64,000 nt of DNA, from NCBI RefSeq assembly GCF_037975245.1, contig NC_092565.1:10906499-10970498 (forward strand), written 5' to 3'. Below, piece by piece: positions 1 through 12,535 of the stretch. This DNA is from Apostichopus japonicus (Eukaryota; Echinodermata; Holothuroidea; Aspidochirotida; Stichopodidae). The translations under genes and the position numbers were made by a program. The notes below the pieces were generated by a model. The model was not told the DNA's origin. It saw nothing but the letters and a program-made list of their open reading frames with translations, and ran no database searches. How positions within the stretch are numbered: position 1 is the first letter of the stretch; every line of letters starts with the position of its first letter.

Positions 1-89
1 GGCATATGACATGGACTTTAACAAAGATAACCTTTACCATTCCTTATAAATTTAGTCAGTAACATCCTTCTCTCTGTTATTCTGTACAG

Positions 90-253
90 GTCTATTAAGT
101 ACCAGCAACTTGCTATCAATGTACCCTCGTGATTCAGCAACGCTTCCTTATCGTGGTGTTTTTGAATTTGATTCTTTCATCAAGAAGTTATATCAACTTT
201 ACACCCAAGTCAAGAAAAAAACCAGCTCTGAAAACCCAGTTTCTGAGAAGTGA
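90..253 (+). CDS. Terminal coding exon of an unrecognised plus-strand gene
   Basis: A pyrimidine-rich stretch ending TGTACAG precedes an open frame that completes a split codon with its first two bases, then runs 53 codons to TGA at 251-253. The peptide contains SMYPRDSATLPYRGVFEFD and ends in a lysine-rich tail (VKKKTSS...SEK). It has no signal peptide or membrane segment. I do not recognise the family. The rest of the gene lies left of the window. The exon converges tail-to-tail on FANCI. Vertebrate FANCI converges on POLG, but this peptide does not resemble the POLG C-terminus as I remember it. The call rests on the acceptor, intact frame and protein-like composition. Confidence 0.55.
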
Positions 254-3200
254 ATGACTATTTGCATTAACTACCTCAGTCTGTGCAATCTAATTCTAAT
301 ATACCATGCTAATACTCATCTCCACAGAGTCTGAAACTACCTGACAAGCTGCAAAATATATGATGGCAATGGATCTTTTTGCTTTTGTTTCAATTTAGAA
401 AAAAACAATGTAAAACTGCAAATCAGAGCATTTAAATTGTTCACAATTTGTAAACTCAGTAGTCAATCTCATCATACAGTACAGTCCAAAAATTGTCTAC
501 GTCGGTTTCTAATTATATTGTTCGATTCCGTCGTGTAACGCAAAACGCAGATTCGCATGTATGCACTGACAAAATTTCTCGATTGCAGGAGAGAAATAGC
601 CATAATTCATATCACAGAAGATATAAAAGAAAGGAAAGTTTTATCAGTCTCGCATAATTATACAGTACGAAGGATTTCCATCAGATCATCTGTTAAGACA
701 CAGACTCCATGGAGCGACTCAATTAATAGATTGTGGACTGTTACCCAGAAGGATGCACAGACAACTCTCTCTGCACTACAGTCATGACACAAACCATGAT
801 TCATTCTTTGTTCTCAAACCTGGCACAAGGAAATTTGGACCAATTTCCCTTTTGAAATCAGGTTCAGAAATACAGTACAATCAGGAAATCTCCTTCTCTG
901 AAATGTCCTGTTGGGTTGGTTCACATTTTCACAGGTCTCCTTTTCTGCCGAGAACAAGCTGCACTTGATATCGAAAGGAAATCGTCTGTTATGATATTAC
1001 TACCAGGCATTTCACCACGGTAACCACACGTGTCAACATTATATCAAACTGTGCTTTTACAACCAGAATTCCGCAGCAGAATTAATGAAGAGCTCTCAGT
1101 AAAATATATATATGCAAGCACGAATTTTGCAGATTTTACAGAGGAACGAAAACGGAATGATTTTTCACACGATTGGGTGTTGAATGGAATATCTAACAAT
1201 GTTTAGAAAAGGTTAGACAAATTACCACCAATTCCGCAGCGAACAGCATATTTGCTAAGTAATGAGAGCTGTTTAAAAAGTAGAGGAAACTGATTTCTTA
1301 ACAATTCCAAATTTTATCAGGTTAATTATTCTACAATTCCACTACACTGATTTTTTACAAACAAATAACTTGACTAAAAGGAATCATCAGACCACCAATT
1401 TATCATCTCTTTTCAAGGATCAGTACAGCTACAAGAGGACCTGTGCATAGTGCAACACTTGTCCCTACATTTCTTGCAATCTTTAAAATCAAATTTAACT
1501 AACAATGAAGTGTTGTTAAATCATTTGGTTAAAAGTAGAATGGGAAGGTAGCTGATCTGAAGGAGGATAGCGAGGAAGCGTGAGCCCACCATTTATCATT
1601 TATCAGTGCTCTCGGTCAAAAATGGAAACAACAAGGCTACACTGTCAAATGAATTCACCTTCTACAGTAGATCTTAGCATATAAGTGGATCCTGCAGATT
1701 TGTCCGGCTGTCAGTGAATGATTCCATGGTAACCAACTGCATTGAAATTTAATATTGCAAGTATTTGCTCAGTTTTCAAAATTGTTCACAGAGTAAAGCT
1801 GTTGGTTACTACAGTTCCATACAGTACTTTAGTAGTTTACTAAGTGGTCCAAGTTCAACATACAATCTGAAAAGCTCCAGAACCCATCAGAAAAAGTCCA
1901 GACCAAGGAATTTGCCCCAAAATCCTATAAATATGTAAAAAAATTCAGAATGCACTATATAGTACCATCTCCAAAAAAATAGTAAAGGATTACATCCGAG
2001 CAGTGACTGAGCAAACAACACAATTGTGGGGGGGGGGGGGGAAGGGGATAAAAATCAATTGCTATTAAACCTAGGCTCAAGAATAAATAGATCATGGTCA
2101 GTCAGTATCCTCGAGGATCACAGAAGATAACCTCAGACAGTTACCCTAAAATGCAGCTTGTTTTAAGCGACAGTACAATATATATATACATACTAAGAAC
2201 TATGTGAGATGTAGTAAAATGGACAGGAAATAATTTTTAATTTCAGGGACCATCAATTTTTTTGTCATTCAAGTTAATTGTCATCGATTCAGAAATTCAG
2301 ATTAGTCTACAGGTATCATGTGGTACACATCCCAATATTCTAGTCAAAAGAATAACTACGACTAAATTTCTTCAAAACATTTAATTATTTTAATAGCTAC
2401 CTGTACGTGACAAAATGTCACTCAGTCCTGCTTTCATAAAGCTTGTTCAGCTGCCTCTAAAAATAATCATGCAGTTAAAGGCAAATCCATCATATCATCA
2501 AAATATTACACTATAACGATCAAAACAGTGATGTACCAATCAGTAATATAGTCCATATCAGCCTGGGCAAATTCAAGTCTAATGACACAACATACAGTAC
2601 TACATACACATACTGATGCCTGACAGACAGGCAGGTTTAAACAGGTTTGGAATTGTAGATAATAGACCTACTCGTACCAGAGGCTGAGCACAAAATAATT
2701 GGTGAGAAGTGGTGGAGCATATTAGATTACAAGTGAGTCAAAGGGGGGACAGTCCTAAATATATAGTCGTAGACCTGAAAGATGAGAATGAGCAATTGTT
2801 CTTGGAGAAATACGTTCCTGAATGTTTATCCCCATTTGCACATATTTCTTCTGTAAGATCTTGTCAATCCTTAAGTTTGATTTGTTGAGATTTCGTCCTT
2901 ACTTCTGATTCCAATATCATTCCGTTCATTCTGTCCATTTCGTCATGTTCAATCCGTTTCATCCCATTTTGTAACTCGGCAAGTCAAAGTAAGCGACGAT
3001 GCGTCGATCAACATGAAATATTTGAACAGTCAACACTTAATAAACCACATGATAGACAGATGGTAACATGGTCATGTTTACATTTCGTTACATGTTAAAC
3101 TTCACACAAATAATCTGTCACATATTGTCCAAGAATTTGAAAAACCAAGGGCACTTCTTAGTCCTGCAGACTATGGAAAAGTATCAGCTTAATTTATACA

Positions 3201-6200
3201 ACTTTGAGGATCAAGTAGTCAAGTCAGATCATTATGGTGGCATCAAGATGCAGTCTGATTCTAAACTGTGGTAAACTGAAAAGTGAAACTAACTATTACA
3301 AAGCAGGAACATAGATAACCAGACAGATCTGTTATATATGGGAGTCTACATGATCTTAATTTGCTATTCGAACATCCAAAGTGGATAACGGACACAGGCA
3401 ACCTTGTTTCCAAGGTAACTAATTAAGTGCTATTGCTGTTCACATTTGGCTGCTAGATAACCCACAGCAATCTAGCGTGGATATCACAGGAGTACAGTAG
3501 CTACAGTAATCAAAACCATTGTTGAAAGGTTTCCTGGGCATCTAGAGGCAATAATTAATTCACAGCCAGACCCAGAATATTTTCCCCCGCCCCTTCAGAA
3601 ATAGACAATGTAGCAATTTCAGTTCATCTCCCCCCCCCACACCCGCCGCCCCATATTTCTCCCGCCCTGTACTTCTCCCGCCCCATATTTCCCCGCCCCA
3701 TATTTCACCACTGAAGAATCATTTTCATTGCAAAACGGTCCGTGCATTAAACATAATTGCCCCTCGTTTCAGCAATGACATCAAAGATAACTTAACGATA
3801 TCACAATTACTGAATTATTAAATCGTCGGTGTCTGAAATTATGCATCAAAGCTGTGGAGCACTAACATTGCGTTTATAGAAACTCCTCTATTATAGAAAG
3901 TTAGAACTCCCCTGTCCCTGTCCAATTTGTTGGTTTCTTTTCTGTACAGTGTTCTTCCATTAGCTTGTGCATGTGGTGCTCTACTGTAAACTAGTGTCAA
4001 ATACCAGTAAAGGGCTTCAGGAAGGAAAGGTAAAGGACAGTATGCTACTCTAGAGGGGGGGGGGGGGAGGGGGGAGGTACTGAACCTAAATTGTCTACAT
4101 CTCTGACTTCTGTCTGAGATATTGTGATATAAGGTTTTCTCATTTAAATCAAGAGTTTGGCACTCCACTAAGATAAAGGTGAGGATGGTTTTGTTCCAAC
4201 AGCTTCCAACCGCTCTAATGTTACTTTTACTTACAGTGATAGTGTTGTCCATACTATTTAAACACAAAGTAAAAATGTTTAGCCTATTGTAAAAATCTAT
4301 TAAACCCATTAATGGCATTCATAATAGCCAGCCATTTTGTTTTTATTTTAATATAATTACTCTCTCTTCACTGATCCTGTTGACTATTTCAAATTGCTTC
4401 AGTTAATCATGGCATCACTTCGGGGCTTTATTCTAAAGGGTATACCTATCCCATACAACAACTGCTTTTCAGGCAATACAATAGGGACCCGATTTGTCAA
4501 TCAATGAACCAGGTGAAACCTAAATAGTCTGGGACAAACAATCGCTGAATGGAAACTCCTCAATCAGAGAATCAATACTGTTGAATTGCATTTAGGGCTT
4601 AACAAAGCAAGTCAGAAGAATGGCTTGTATGTGCAGCCTTTACCCACCTTGAACCTAACATAATTTAGGCCTTGAACAGTATCAAGTCAAAAGCACACAG
4701 TATTGGAATCCTCCACCAGATAACCAGGCACAACAGCAGATAAGAGACGATTTGCACACGCAGAAAAATGTTAAGTCACATGACATTGTGCAAGCTTCAT
4801 TTTTTTTCTTTGTCCTTCTACCAAATTCACCATCCAGGAAACACATGAATATATGTCATCAAATAACTTCCTATATATTCCTCATTAAATCACTTCTGAG
4901 TTTAACTGGCTCTGAACTAATCATTTAAACTTTTCGTCAATGTCATTGTCAACTTGGCGAACATGTACATTAAACAAAATAGATCAACTGACATATAAAT
5001 TCACAGTCATCCTTCATTTAGAAGGGTAATACTTCAATATGATGAAATGCTTGAATAAATAAAATTTAAAACAAATTCAAAAAAATTAATAACAAATCAA
5101 ATCAAATGTTGATTCAGAATCGGCTCGAATAGAAGACAACTTTACAGAAACGTGCCATCATTTATCGACAAGGAAATTAACAATCTTCAATCCATCTTGC
5201 TTCTCTTAGGAGGAGTATGATTGTGACGGTTTAGGTGATAGGTGGTAATTAAGGCAGCCTACACATTTAATATATTAAGTTTTGGGATGCACTTATCACT
5301 TTGTTGAGCTGCATCTTACATTTTACTATTTGTTTTGCAACAGTTTTAACTCGAGATTTTAAATACTGCACAATATGGTATGACCTAGAAGATAAAGTTT
5401 TGAATGTACAATATATATGAATCCATTCTTTTATATATATATATTATTTTTGTATTTTGATGTTTAATATGGAAGCATGCTTTGTTTTGCTATTCTCTAC
5501 AAGACCACCACAACATTAAAGATGTAAAATTCATTTCATCAGTGTTGAAATTTGGCAATTGAAGTCCAGGGCTAAGAAATTTGATACATAAACCCCAGGT
5601 GTACTGTACTGCTTACTGAATTTCAGGGCCAAAGACGTTATTAACCCTGAAATGGCCAAACAAATAATTCTCCTCTGTCCTCCAAATTGTAAAACAAGGA
5701 CTAATTATGCAAATTAAGCTACCTTGACAGAAAAGTTAGGTCACCAGGGTTCTATTCTGAAACATTGTCAAACATAACATTCTCAAATCTGTTGCATATT
5801 ACAAAGCTTCAATGATATACTTAAACAATGGTAAATTAATGCACGATTTCTTTATTCTGAACAATAGAATTGACTTTGGGCTAGTCTTAGCATTACACTA
5901 TGTAGAATTTGATATCCATGCATGATCTAGAACGACAAAAGATGTTATATTGTGCGTGTGTGTGACTGTGTGTACAGTGTACCTCTGTCTGTGCTTACAG
6001 TTCAGGTAAGGAGACTAAAACATGTATCTAAACTATTCGCTTTTTTTATCATTACAGATTGGTTACACTTCTCATAAATGAGGAGATGAGAGGGTGATGG
6101 GAGGGGTTGGGGTGGTATTTACTGTATGTGATATGCATTCTAGTAGCTCTGCTCATTACCAGCACATTATCAACTAACATACAGTACTTATTACACACTG

Positions 6201-7096
6201 TAAATACAATACCTCACCCCATCATAGCACAAGTAAACTAATTCAACCCTGTGATAGTTAATTCAGTAGAGAGAATGTTTATATTTGTGAATACCAAGCC
6301 TCAAGGAATCCCATATTCTGAACAAATCTGAATTGAAACTATGAAAGGAGCGCAACATCATTTGTTAAGAGCGGGATGGGGGCAAGGGGGGGGGTAGGGG
6401 GTTGCTGTTAGAAGGCGTGGCAGAAATTAACCGTAAATCAAGGACAGTTTGATTATATTTGTCATCAGATCTGTCCCAAGTTTGAAACCTTTAGTCTTAC
6501 TGTTTTTGTCAATGCTGAATGCAGCTTGTTTTTAACAAGGATTGACACTGTTCCTGACCCTAACTCAGTATGGGTCCTTTGAAGGGAAAGAAAATTGTGT
6601 GTGTAAACCGTGAAAGGAACTTGGAACAGAAACATGATGAACACGTTTGTTTCACAGGTGACTACAACTTCCTAAGTTAAGTTTTTTTTTGATTTTTGCT
6701 ATCAGTTTCAACAAGGTATTATTAGTTGGCTGCCATCCTGTGTGATTGGTCATTGATCCATGCCATCAATCTTCCAACTGGAAACATTTTTCCAAGAAAA
6801 AAATGCCATTGAAACTGTTCCAAATAACAGGATAATAACACTACCATAAATTGGCCAATTAGGCAAAAAAATGGAAATTCTTTAAGCCAACTGAAAAGTT
6901 ATTTTGTGATTTTTGTCTGTGCAGAGAAACAAAAACTGGTCTTGCCATTTAGTTTATAAACTTGTATACAATTTCATAATCAATCCAGTTCTGGATTAAA
7001 TTCTAGGCAACAATTACGTACAGGTTAACATGCATTGCAACTTAAAGCTGCCTTTTGGGATGATGTGTCACTTTCTGACAATGTTTCCGTACTTAC
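254..7096. other. Intergenic / 3'UTR stretch, no gene seen
   Basis: No exon with convincing splice sites was found on either strand. The first part is presumably 3'UTR of the plus-strand gene ending at 253. The stretch holds homopolymer tracts (poly-G at about 2028-2041 and 4056-4068, C-rich 3630-3700, G-rich 6376-6400) and short TA microsatellites near 2180 and 5435. Confidence 0.5.
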
Positions 7097-7332
7097 CAGG
7101 TATTGCTGGGACATCCTCTGGGCTCATGTGATGTTTTAAAGTAAGAGGTACTTACTGTATTAAACAAATTTTGGGCTAGAAACGGGGCAAATCTCGATAT
7201 AGCCATTTCGTACAGCAGATCGACACTAGTCAGAGGCTTTGCATACACAGTGTAACCTGGGATCACAGCCCAGTTGTTGCATTCAATAAAGCCCAGAAAG
7301 CAGTGGTAAAGGGATTTGGAGAGAAAATTCAA
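7097..7332 (-). CDS. Candidate coding exon plus 21-nt micro-exon, gene unknown
   Basis: On the minus strand ATGAAACAG precedes a 177-nt open segment (7332 to 7156, 59 codons, phase 0 to phase 0) followed by a consensus donor GTAAGTACC. The peptide has a protein-like core (HCFLGFIECNNWAVIPGY, then LLYEMAISRFAPFLAQNLF). A further AG/GT pair defines a possible in-phase 21-nt micro-exon at 7117-7097 encoding RMSQQYL, with donor GTAAGTACG. I do not recognise the protein, and no convincing partner exons were found nearby, so this could be an orphan exon, a retroposed fragment or chance. It lies between the plus-strand gene end and the FANCI 3' end. Confidence 0.35.
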
Positions 7333-8282
7333 CTGTTTCATATTTAAATAAATGATCAGCAAAAAAAGCTGACTGGGGGAAATGATATACAAATAATTAT
7401 AAACAAAGGAGAAGTGCACAGCAACTGTCTGGCTATAAAAGGATTTGCTCTGGCAGGGAAAGTTAGAGGTCGGAAGTTTCAAGGTACAATACTATTTCCA
7501 TCAAAGCAGAGACTCCCCATGGAATCTGAACACCTTTTCACAGATTTAAAAGGGGTATATATCAAAGAACAAACCAGAAATGTGACAAAAGGTGTATCTT
7601 TTTCAGGGTTCTTTGAAATCAATATACTTGACTGAAGAAAGGCTCATGGATTGCATTCATGGGATGGCATACAATTTGCTAAAAATTCAAAATATTATAT
7701 CTTACTAATATAGAGAAAATGAGTTAGATATGTCCAAGAATTAAGTGAGAACTAGCAAAGATTAAAGTAGAAATCCCTTGTGGGCATCAACTAAGTCATA
7801 TAAGGATTTTACAGTATAGAATTTTAAACCAAAATGTTTCAATATCCAGAAAGAACAGTCTTCCTATGTGAAATATAGACGAATATTACCAACTTTGAGC
7901 TCTAGCAAATCCCTTTAAATAGTTGTTCAGAGTAACTGCACAGACATTATTTATATACTGTAACATATTTTGGAGAAAATGGCCAAGTTTTTCACCATTT
8001 GAGATAACTTATTGACCCCTTGAGCCAGTTTGCATCCAATTGAGATAACCTGCAGAAGCTCAGAGGGAGAAACCCTTTCTCCAAGGTTTAAGTCCACGTT
8101 TAAAGCAAGAGTATGATCTCTGAAGCAGATTTCATTACCTGGATGCCAGGCATGATTTGTTGAAGACCTATAGATCCCCTTCACAGAACTAAACTGAACT
8201 GAATTTGAGTGAACTATGTTCACTAAAGGAAAATATAGCATTGGAGAATTAACAAATTTATTGTTAGCTTTAATTTTGGTGA

Positions 8283-8515
8283 TATCATGTTTGAAAGGTT
8301 TCAGATTTTGATGCCTGTTGACCTCATGTGACCTTTGACCTCAACCAATTTAAAAAGGGTTCTTGCACTCACAAAGCTGGATCTACATTCAACGTATTAA
8401 GTTCAAGAAAGATGTACTTCTTGTGTTATCATGTTTCCAAGATTTTCAGACTTTCATATAAAACAGAAGTTGTGAATACACTTTTGTGAATGACAGCGAC
8501 TGTGTCACATGAGGG
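8283..8515 (+). repeat. Dispersed TGACCTTTGACC-rich repeat, copy 1
   Basis: The copy contains GTTGACCTCATGTGACCTTTGACCTC, then GGGTTCTTGCACTCACAAAGCTGGATCTACA, and later an ATCATGTTT...CAGACTTTCAT segment. The same ordered blocks recur, diverged, near 12195 and 48370. This is an old interspersed repeat; no ends or target duplications were defined. Confidence 0.6.
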
Positions 8516-11500
8516 AAAGCCACTCAGGTTTCAAATCAGCAAAGTATTCTAAAGTTGTATCGAAAACACTTTCCGTCTTTTGCTAATGGATCTATCACTA
8601 GTAAGTAGTATGAGAGTGTTTTGAGTATGAATCAATTGAAATATTCCCACGGTTAAAATTGTTTATTTGTAAAGGAACAGAGTGTTAGTTCAGGTACAGT
8701 TAAAAACTTGGTGATGAACTGCTAGGGAGAGACCTGACCCACATCCATATGGGTCTTTTTGAGAACATAGTGACAATGCTACATCTAAATTTAGTATGGT
8801 CGCAAATCATGATTTAACATTGATCAACCCTGTTGCAAATGTTGGGTCGCTGTTGCAAGAGCAACCCATGCTTTTCACATTTGACAAGGCTTTCCATTTG
8901 ACAAAATCAGCTGAAAATGTGAATTGGGATGCCACAACTAAATTGTTAGCCCGAGTTTTCTATCTTGCGTAGCTTCTGGGCATATATGTGGGTACATAAT
9001 GATGGGGGTAAAATATAACCGACATGTTGAATGTTTATCTAAAATATAGCTGATTTCATAACTTATGGTACGTGTCTAGAATTGAATGGCTGACCCTTCA
9101 AACTGACCTGGGAGTAGCAGAATAAATTGATTACATACAAATACTTTCAAACCCTGATAATGAATGAAATCATACTTCAATATTAATGGTCCTCGTTGCT
9201 AATCCTAACCATGTTCTTGTGTTTCCTAGCGAGCAAGATGAGCTGAAAACCGTAATAATAGGATTGACAGTTTGCTAATTAAAATCCGATTGCAATAAAC
9301 CACACAAGTAGTCATTTGGACACAAACTATTTTGCAACTTGTCTTTTACACTATAGTATGGAGAACAATGATTTAAAAAAAAAAGTGGTCAGAAAGTGAG
9401 AGTTTCGTGATTCAGTTGCATTCCTAATGACTGCAAAATGAGGTTGACTACAGCAACCGTCATATTACTTAGGCCTGTAAGCTAATCCATTACTTTTAGA
9501 CGTTGTCAAGGTCGACCACCGACGACAGTGTTCTGGTTGAGAAGATCGGTTGTGGACGTCATCACCGGTATTCACATTAAATTTTGAATTCTGGTGAAGA
9601 CAGCCTACTCAAATTTAGTCAGAAATATTAAACTGTACCTTGGCTGCGTCCTCGTCTTCTATCCACGCCAGGATGAAGTATTTCCAAGGTATATTATCCC
9701 AGAGAAAATACCGATATTTGTGTGTTCGACCCCACTCTACCCGAGGCTTAGTGTGTGGTACAGAAAACAATGCCACAACGTACACATTTTTAGCCACAGT
9801 ACAGAAAGCCAGTTCAAGTCGCTCAATGCATACACATATACGTACACAGTGTGAAAGGAACGATTAGGTTGTGGCGGGAACGCCACGCCTACAACCTCGT
9901 CCATTTAAACCTATCAATCATTCAGGAAGGCGTGGCGTACTGACAAGGGCGGGGGAATATGGCTGTGCCGTAAAATATCCGTAGGGCGTTTTAGAGTTTT
10001 CTCTGGATAGTCATTCCAAACCGGGATAAAAACGTCAGGGACTCAGTAGGATATCATTTCGCATTTATTCTTCCCTCTACGAAAATATATTGCTTTAATC
10101 GCCTTTGCTTTATAAAAAATATGATAATACAATAAAATAAATTAACACTTTATCTATACTAAAACGGGCACGATGAAATGACAATATGTGTCAATAATTG
10201 GCTAAGAGTTGACTTCACTGACACCGTACTGGAGGAATAACTATCATTACACTATGGTAAACTTAAAAGACATTAGCTACCGTAAAGTGGACATACATCG
10301 GATGAGATTCAAAAACATGAAAACAGCGCTAAGAGCAAGAATAGTTTGAATGCAAATTTATAAACTATTTATTCGAACAACCCAGCGTTTCTCTTACAAC
10401 ACCGATCAAACTCTACGTTCGAATGCATAGTAATTTACTTGCACTGCCCTGGATTACTTTCAAAACAGATTGATTATAGTCTCCTCCCCCAAATAATATA
10501 TAGTTTTGCCTTCTCAACGGTAAATCCTTGAGTCTGTACGTACTCTTCTATAGACACGAAGAAACGACTTGCGTTGAATTAAAACACCACGCCTACTTTA
10601 TGACACCCGCCCCATTTTTAACAATGAACAAGTCTTGAGGTATCTCACTTGTCAATGTGTACACAATGTGGCATACCACAAATACTTTGTGGTTACCTGT
10701 TGACTGTACGTGTTGGATGAAATTTTCCTTTGTTATCCTATGGTCCGGAAAAGCGCAAAAACTTAGTTTACGATGACGATTTTAAGCTCTAAGGATCAAT
10801 AGATGGTACGCTTTTGCTTCTTATTGTCATATTCTCTGCTGCTTTTTGCTAGCGGAGATCACTCGATACGTACACATTCCGATATATAGAGACGATGGAA
10901 AGTTCATTGGCCATAGATTTGTTAGGGACCGCTACTTCTTCCTCTTGTCTGAATCTAATAACAATTTACACTTTCATGCACCAAAAGACAAATGGGCGTG
11001 AGGTGAAACTGCATCTCCACGATAATGAACACACAAGGTATAATTATGTGAATGCAGCCTGACGGGGCCCATCTTAAAAACGGGGGTATTGCTTGTGTGT
11101 TGGGTTGGGGAGGCGGGGGGGGGGGTAATACCAATGTTGTTCAGACTTTCACCAGTGTGAATTAAAAAGCCAAAAATCATCAAATCGCGTTTACATCGAA
11201 AATGGCACTGAAACAAATTTTGAATGATAAAGCCGTCTAAAATTAATTTAGGAAGGTTATTTTTTTGGCTATCGTTTTTGGGTTTACATAGATAAATTTC
11301 AATGTTTTGGACTAAAATAATTTGTTGCGATTTGAAAATGGCAGCAAAATGCCTTCTTGAAGTTTGAATATGACTGTCCATTATTTAACTTTCTATGCTA
11401 TTTCGAGGCTTTACTGACGGCCTGTAACTTTTTTAAGTTTTATTCTCACCCCCCCCCCTCTCTCTCTTCTTCACCTTCTTCTTCAGATTATTTAACCTCT

Positions 11501-12194
11501 GTGAATACAATTAACTTCACTAGTTGAACCGTCGTTAGGGACGGATCCAGGATTTTAAAAAGGAGGGGGTGATCCTGAGCTGTAGCTAATGTAACAGTGT
11601 CCCCGGGGGTCTTTCCCCCAGAAAAATATATTCCCCCAGAAAAATATATATAAACTGTGGTCTTACAAGTAAGCAGCATTAATCACACGGCTCTCGGAAA
11701 GTAAGTGAGGTATCAGAGTCAAATTACCTTGTAGAGGGGTTTGAATTCTTGCTTAGGAAGAATTGTGGTCACAATGCTTCAAAAAAATACATGACATGGG
11801 TCGAGCAAGGTCATTTCTCATCCAATTTCGCCACTATCAAGCGACGCTTGTTTTGTCCTTTACTCAGTGATAGTCCACTGAAGTTTCATTATGTGAAGCC
11901 ATCCTATTATCACATTAAGGCTTATAGTAAAAGGCATATCCGAAACAAAATGTAATTCCATATACAAAGAACATATATTCTTTGCATGTTTAGTTCACGG
12001 ATGACTTTCTAATGAATATTGCACATGTAAGAGCGTGTAAAGCAGTGGTTCCAAATAATATTGCAGATGTTTGGTATGGAAATGAAAAGGTGGCGCTATA
12101 TCTCATTCAAGAAAAAAAAAAACATCGGAGAGTCTGCTATTTCTCATCTTGCCATTTCCCACTAGACGTGAACTCTAGCCGTTGCTACACAGGG

Positions 12195-12535
12195 AGGTGG
12201 CCGTGCATGTTTACACGGATTACATACTTTGACACGTTGACCTCGTGTGTCCTTTTGACATCTACCAATTTCGATAGGGTTCTTGCATTTTTAAGCTGGT
12301 TCTACAAACTAAGTATGGATTTCCACAAATATAATACTTTTTCAATTATCATATTCAGTTTTAAAGACCTTGACTGACCTCTGTTGACCCCAAATGACCA
12401 TTGTACTTCACAGAAAAGAATAGGACTCTTGTACTCAATAAGACGGATGCACTTACCAAGTATGAAGTTAAACCATCATTAAATTTTTGAGTTACTGTGT
12501 TTACAATCACGTGTCAAATACTCAATTCCTTTTGC
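12195..12535 (+). repeat. Dispersed TGACCTTTGACC-rich repeat, copy 2
   Basis: Diverged copy of the same family: GACCTCGTGTGTCCTTTTGACATCTACC, GGGTTCTTGCATTTTTAAGCTGGTTCTACA, then CTGACCTCTGTTGACCCCAAATGACC and a second block with GGACTCTTGTACTCAATAAGACGG. It appears to hold two successive units. Confidence 0.55.

Noticed and set aside
3839..4318. 159-codon minus-strand open frame
   Set aside because: It crosses a G/C homopolymer tract, shows low-complexity proline runs, and has no domain, splice signals or coding-like composition.
9210..9242. Possible 33-nt minus-strand exon (LILLARKHKNM) after GGTTTTCAG
   Set aside because: The donor GTTAGG is weak and there is no homology or partner exon apart from the speculative 7156-7332 exon.
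9615..9797. Minus-strand open frame with protein-like sequence ending at GTACAG
   Set aside because: There is no ATG in frame (only GTG), no good acceptor upstream, and three other frames overlap; the donor GTACAG is weak.
11534..11660. hAT element start (GGATCCAGGATTTT with G run)
   Set aside because: No matching inverted end or target duplication could be found nearby.
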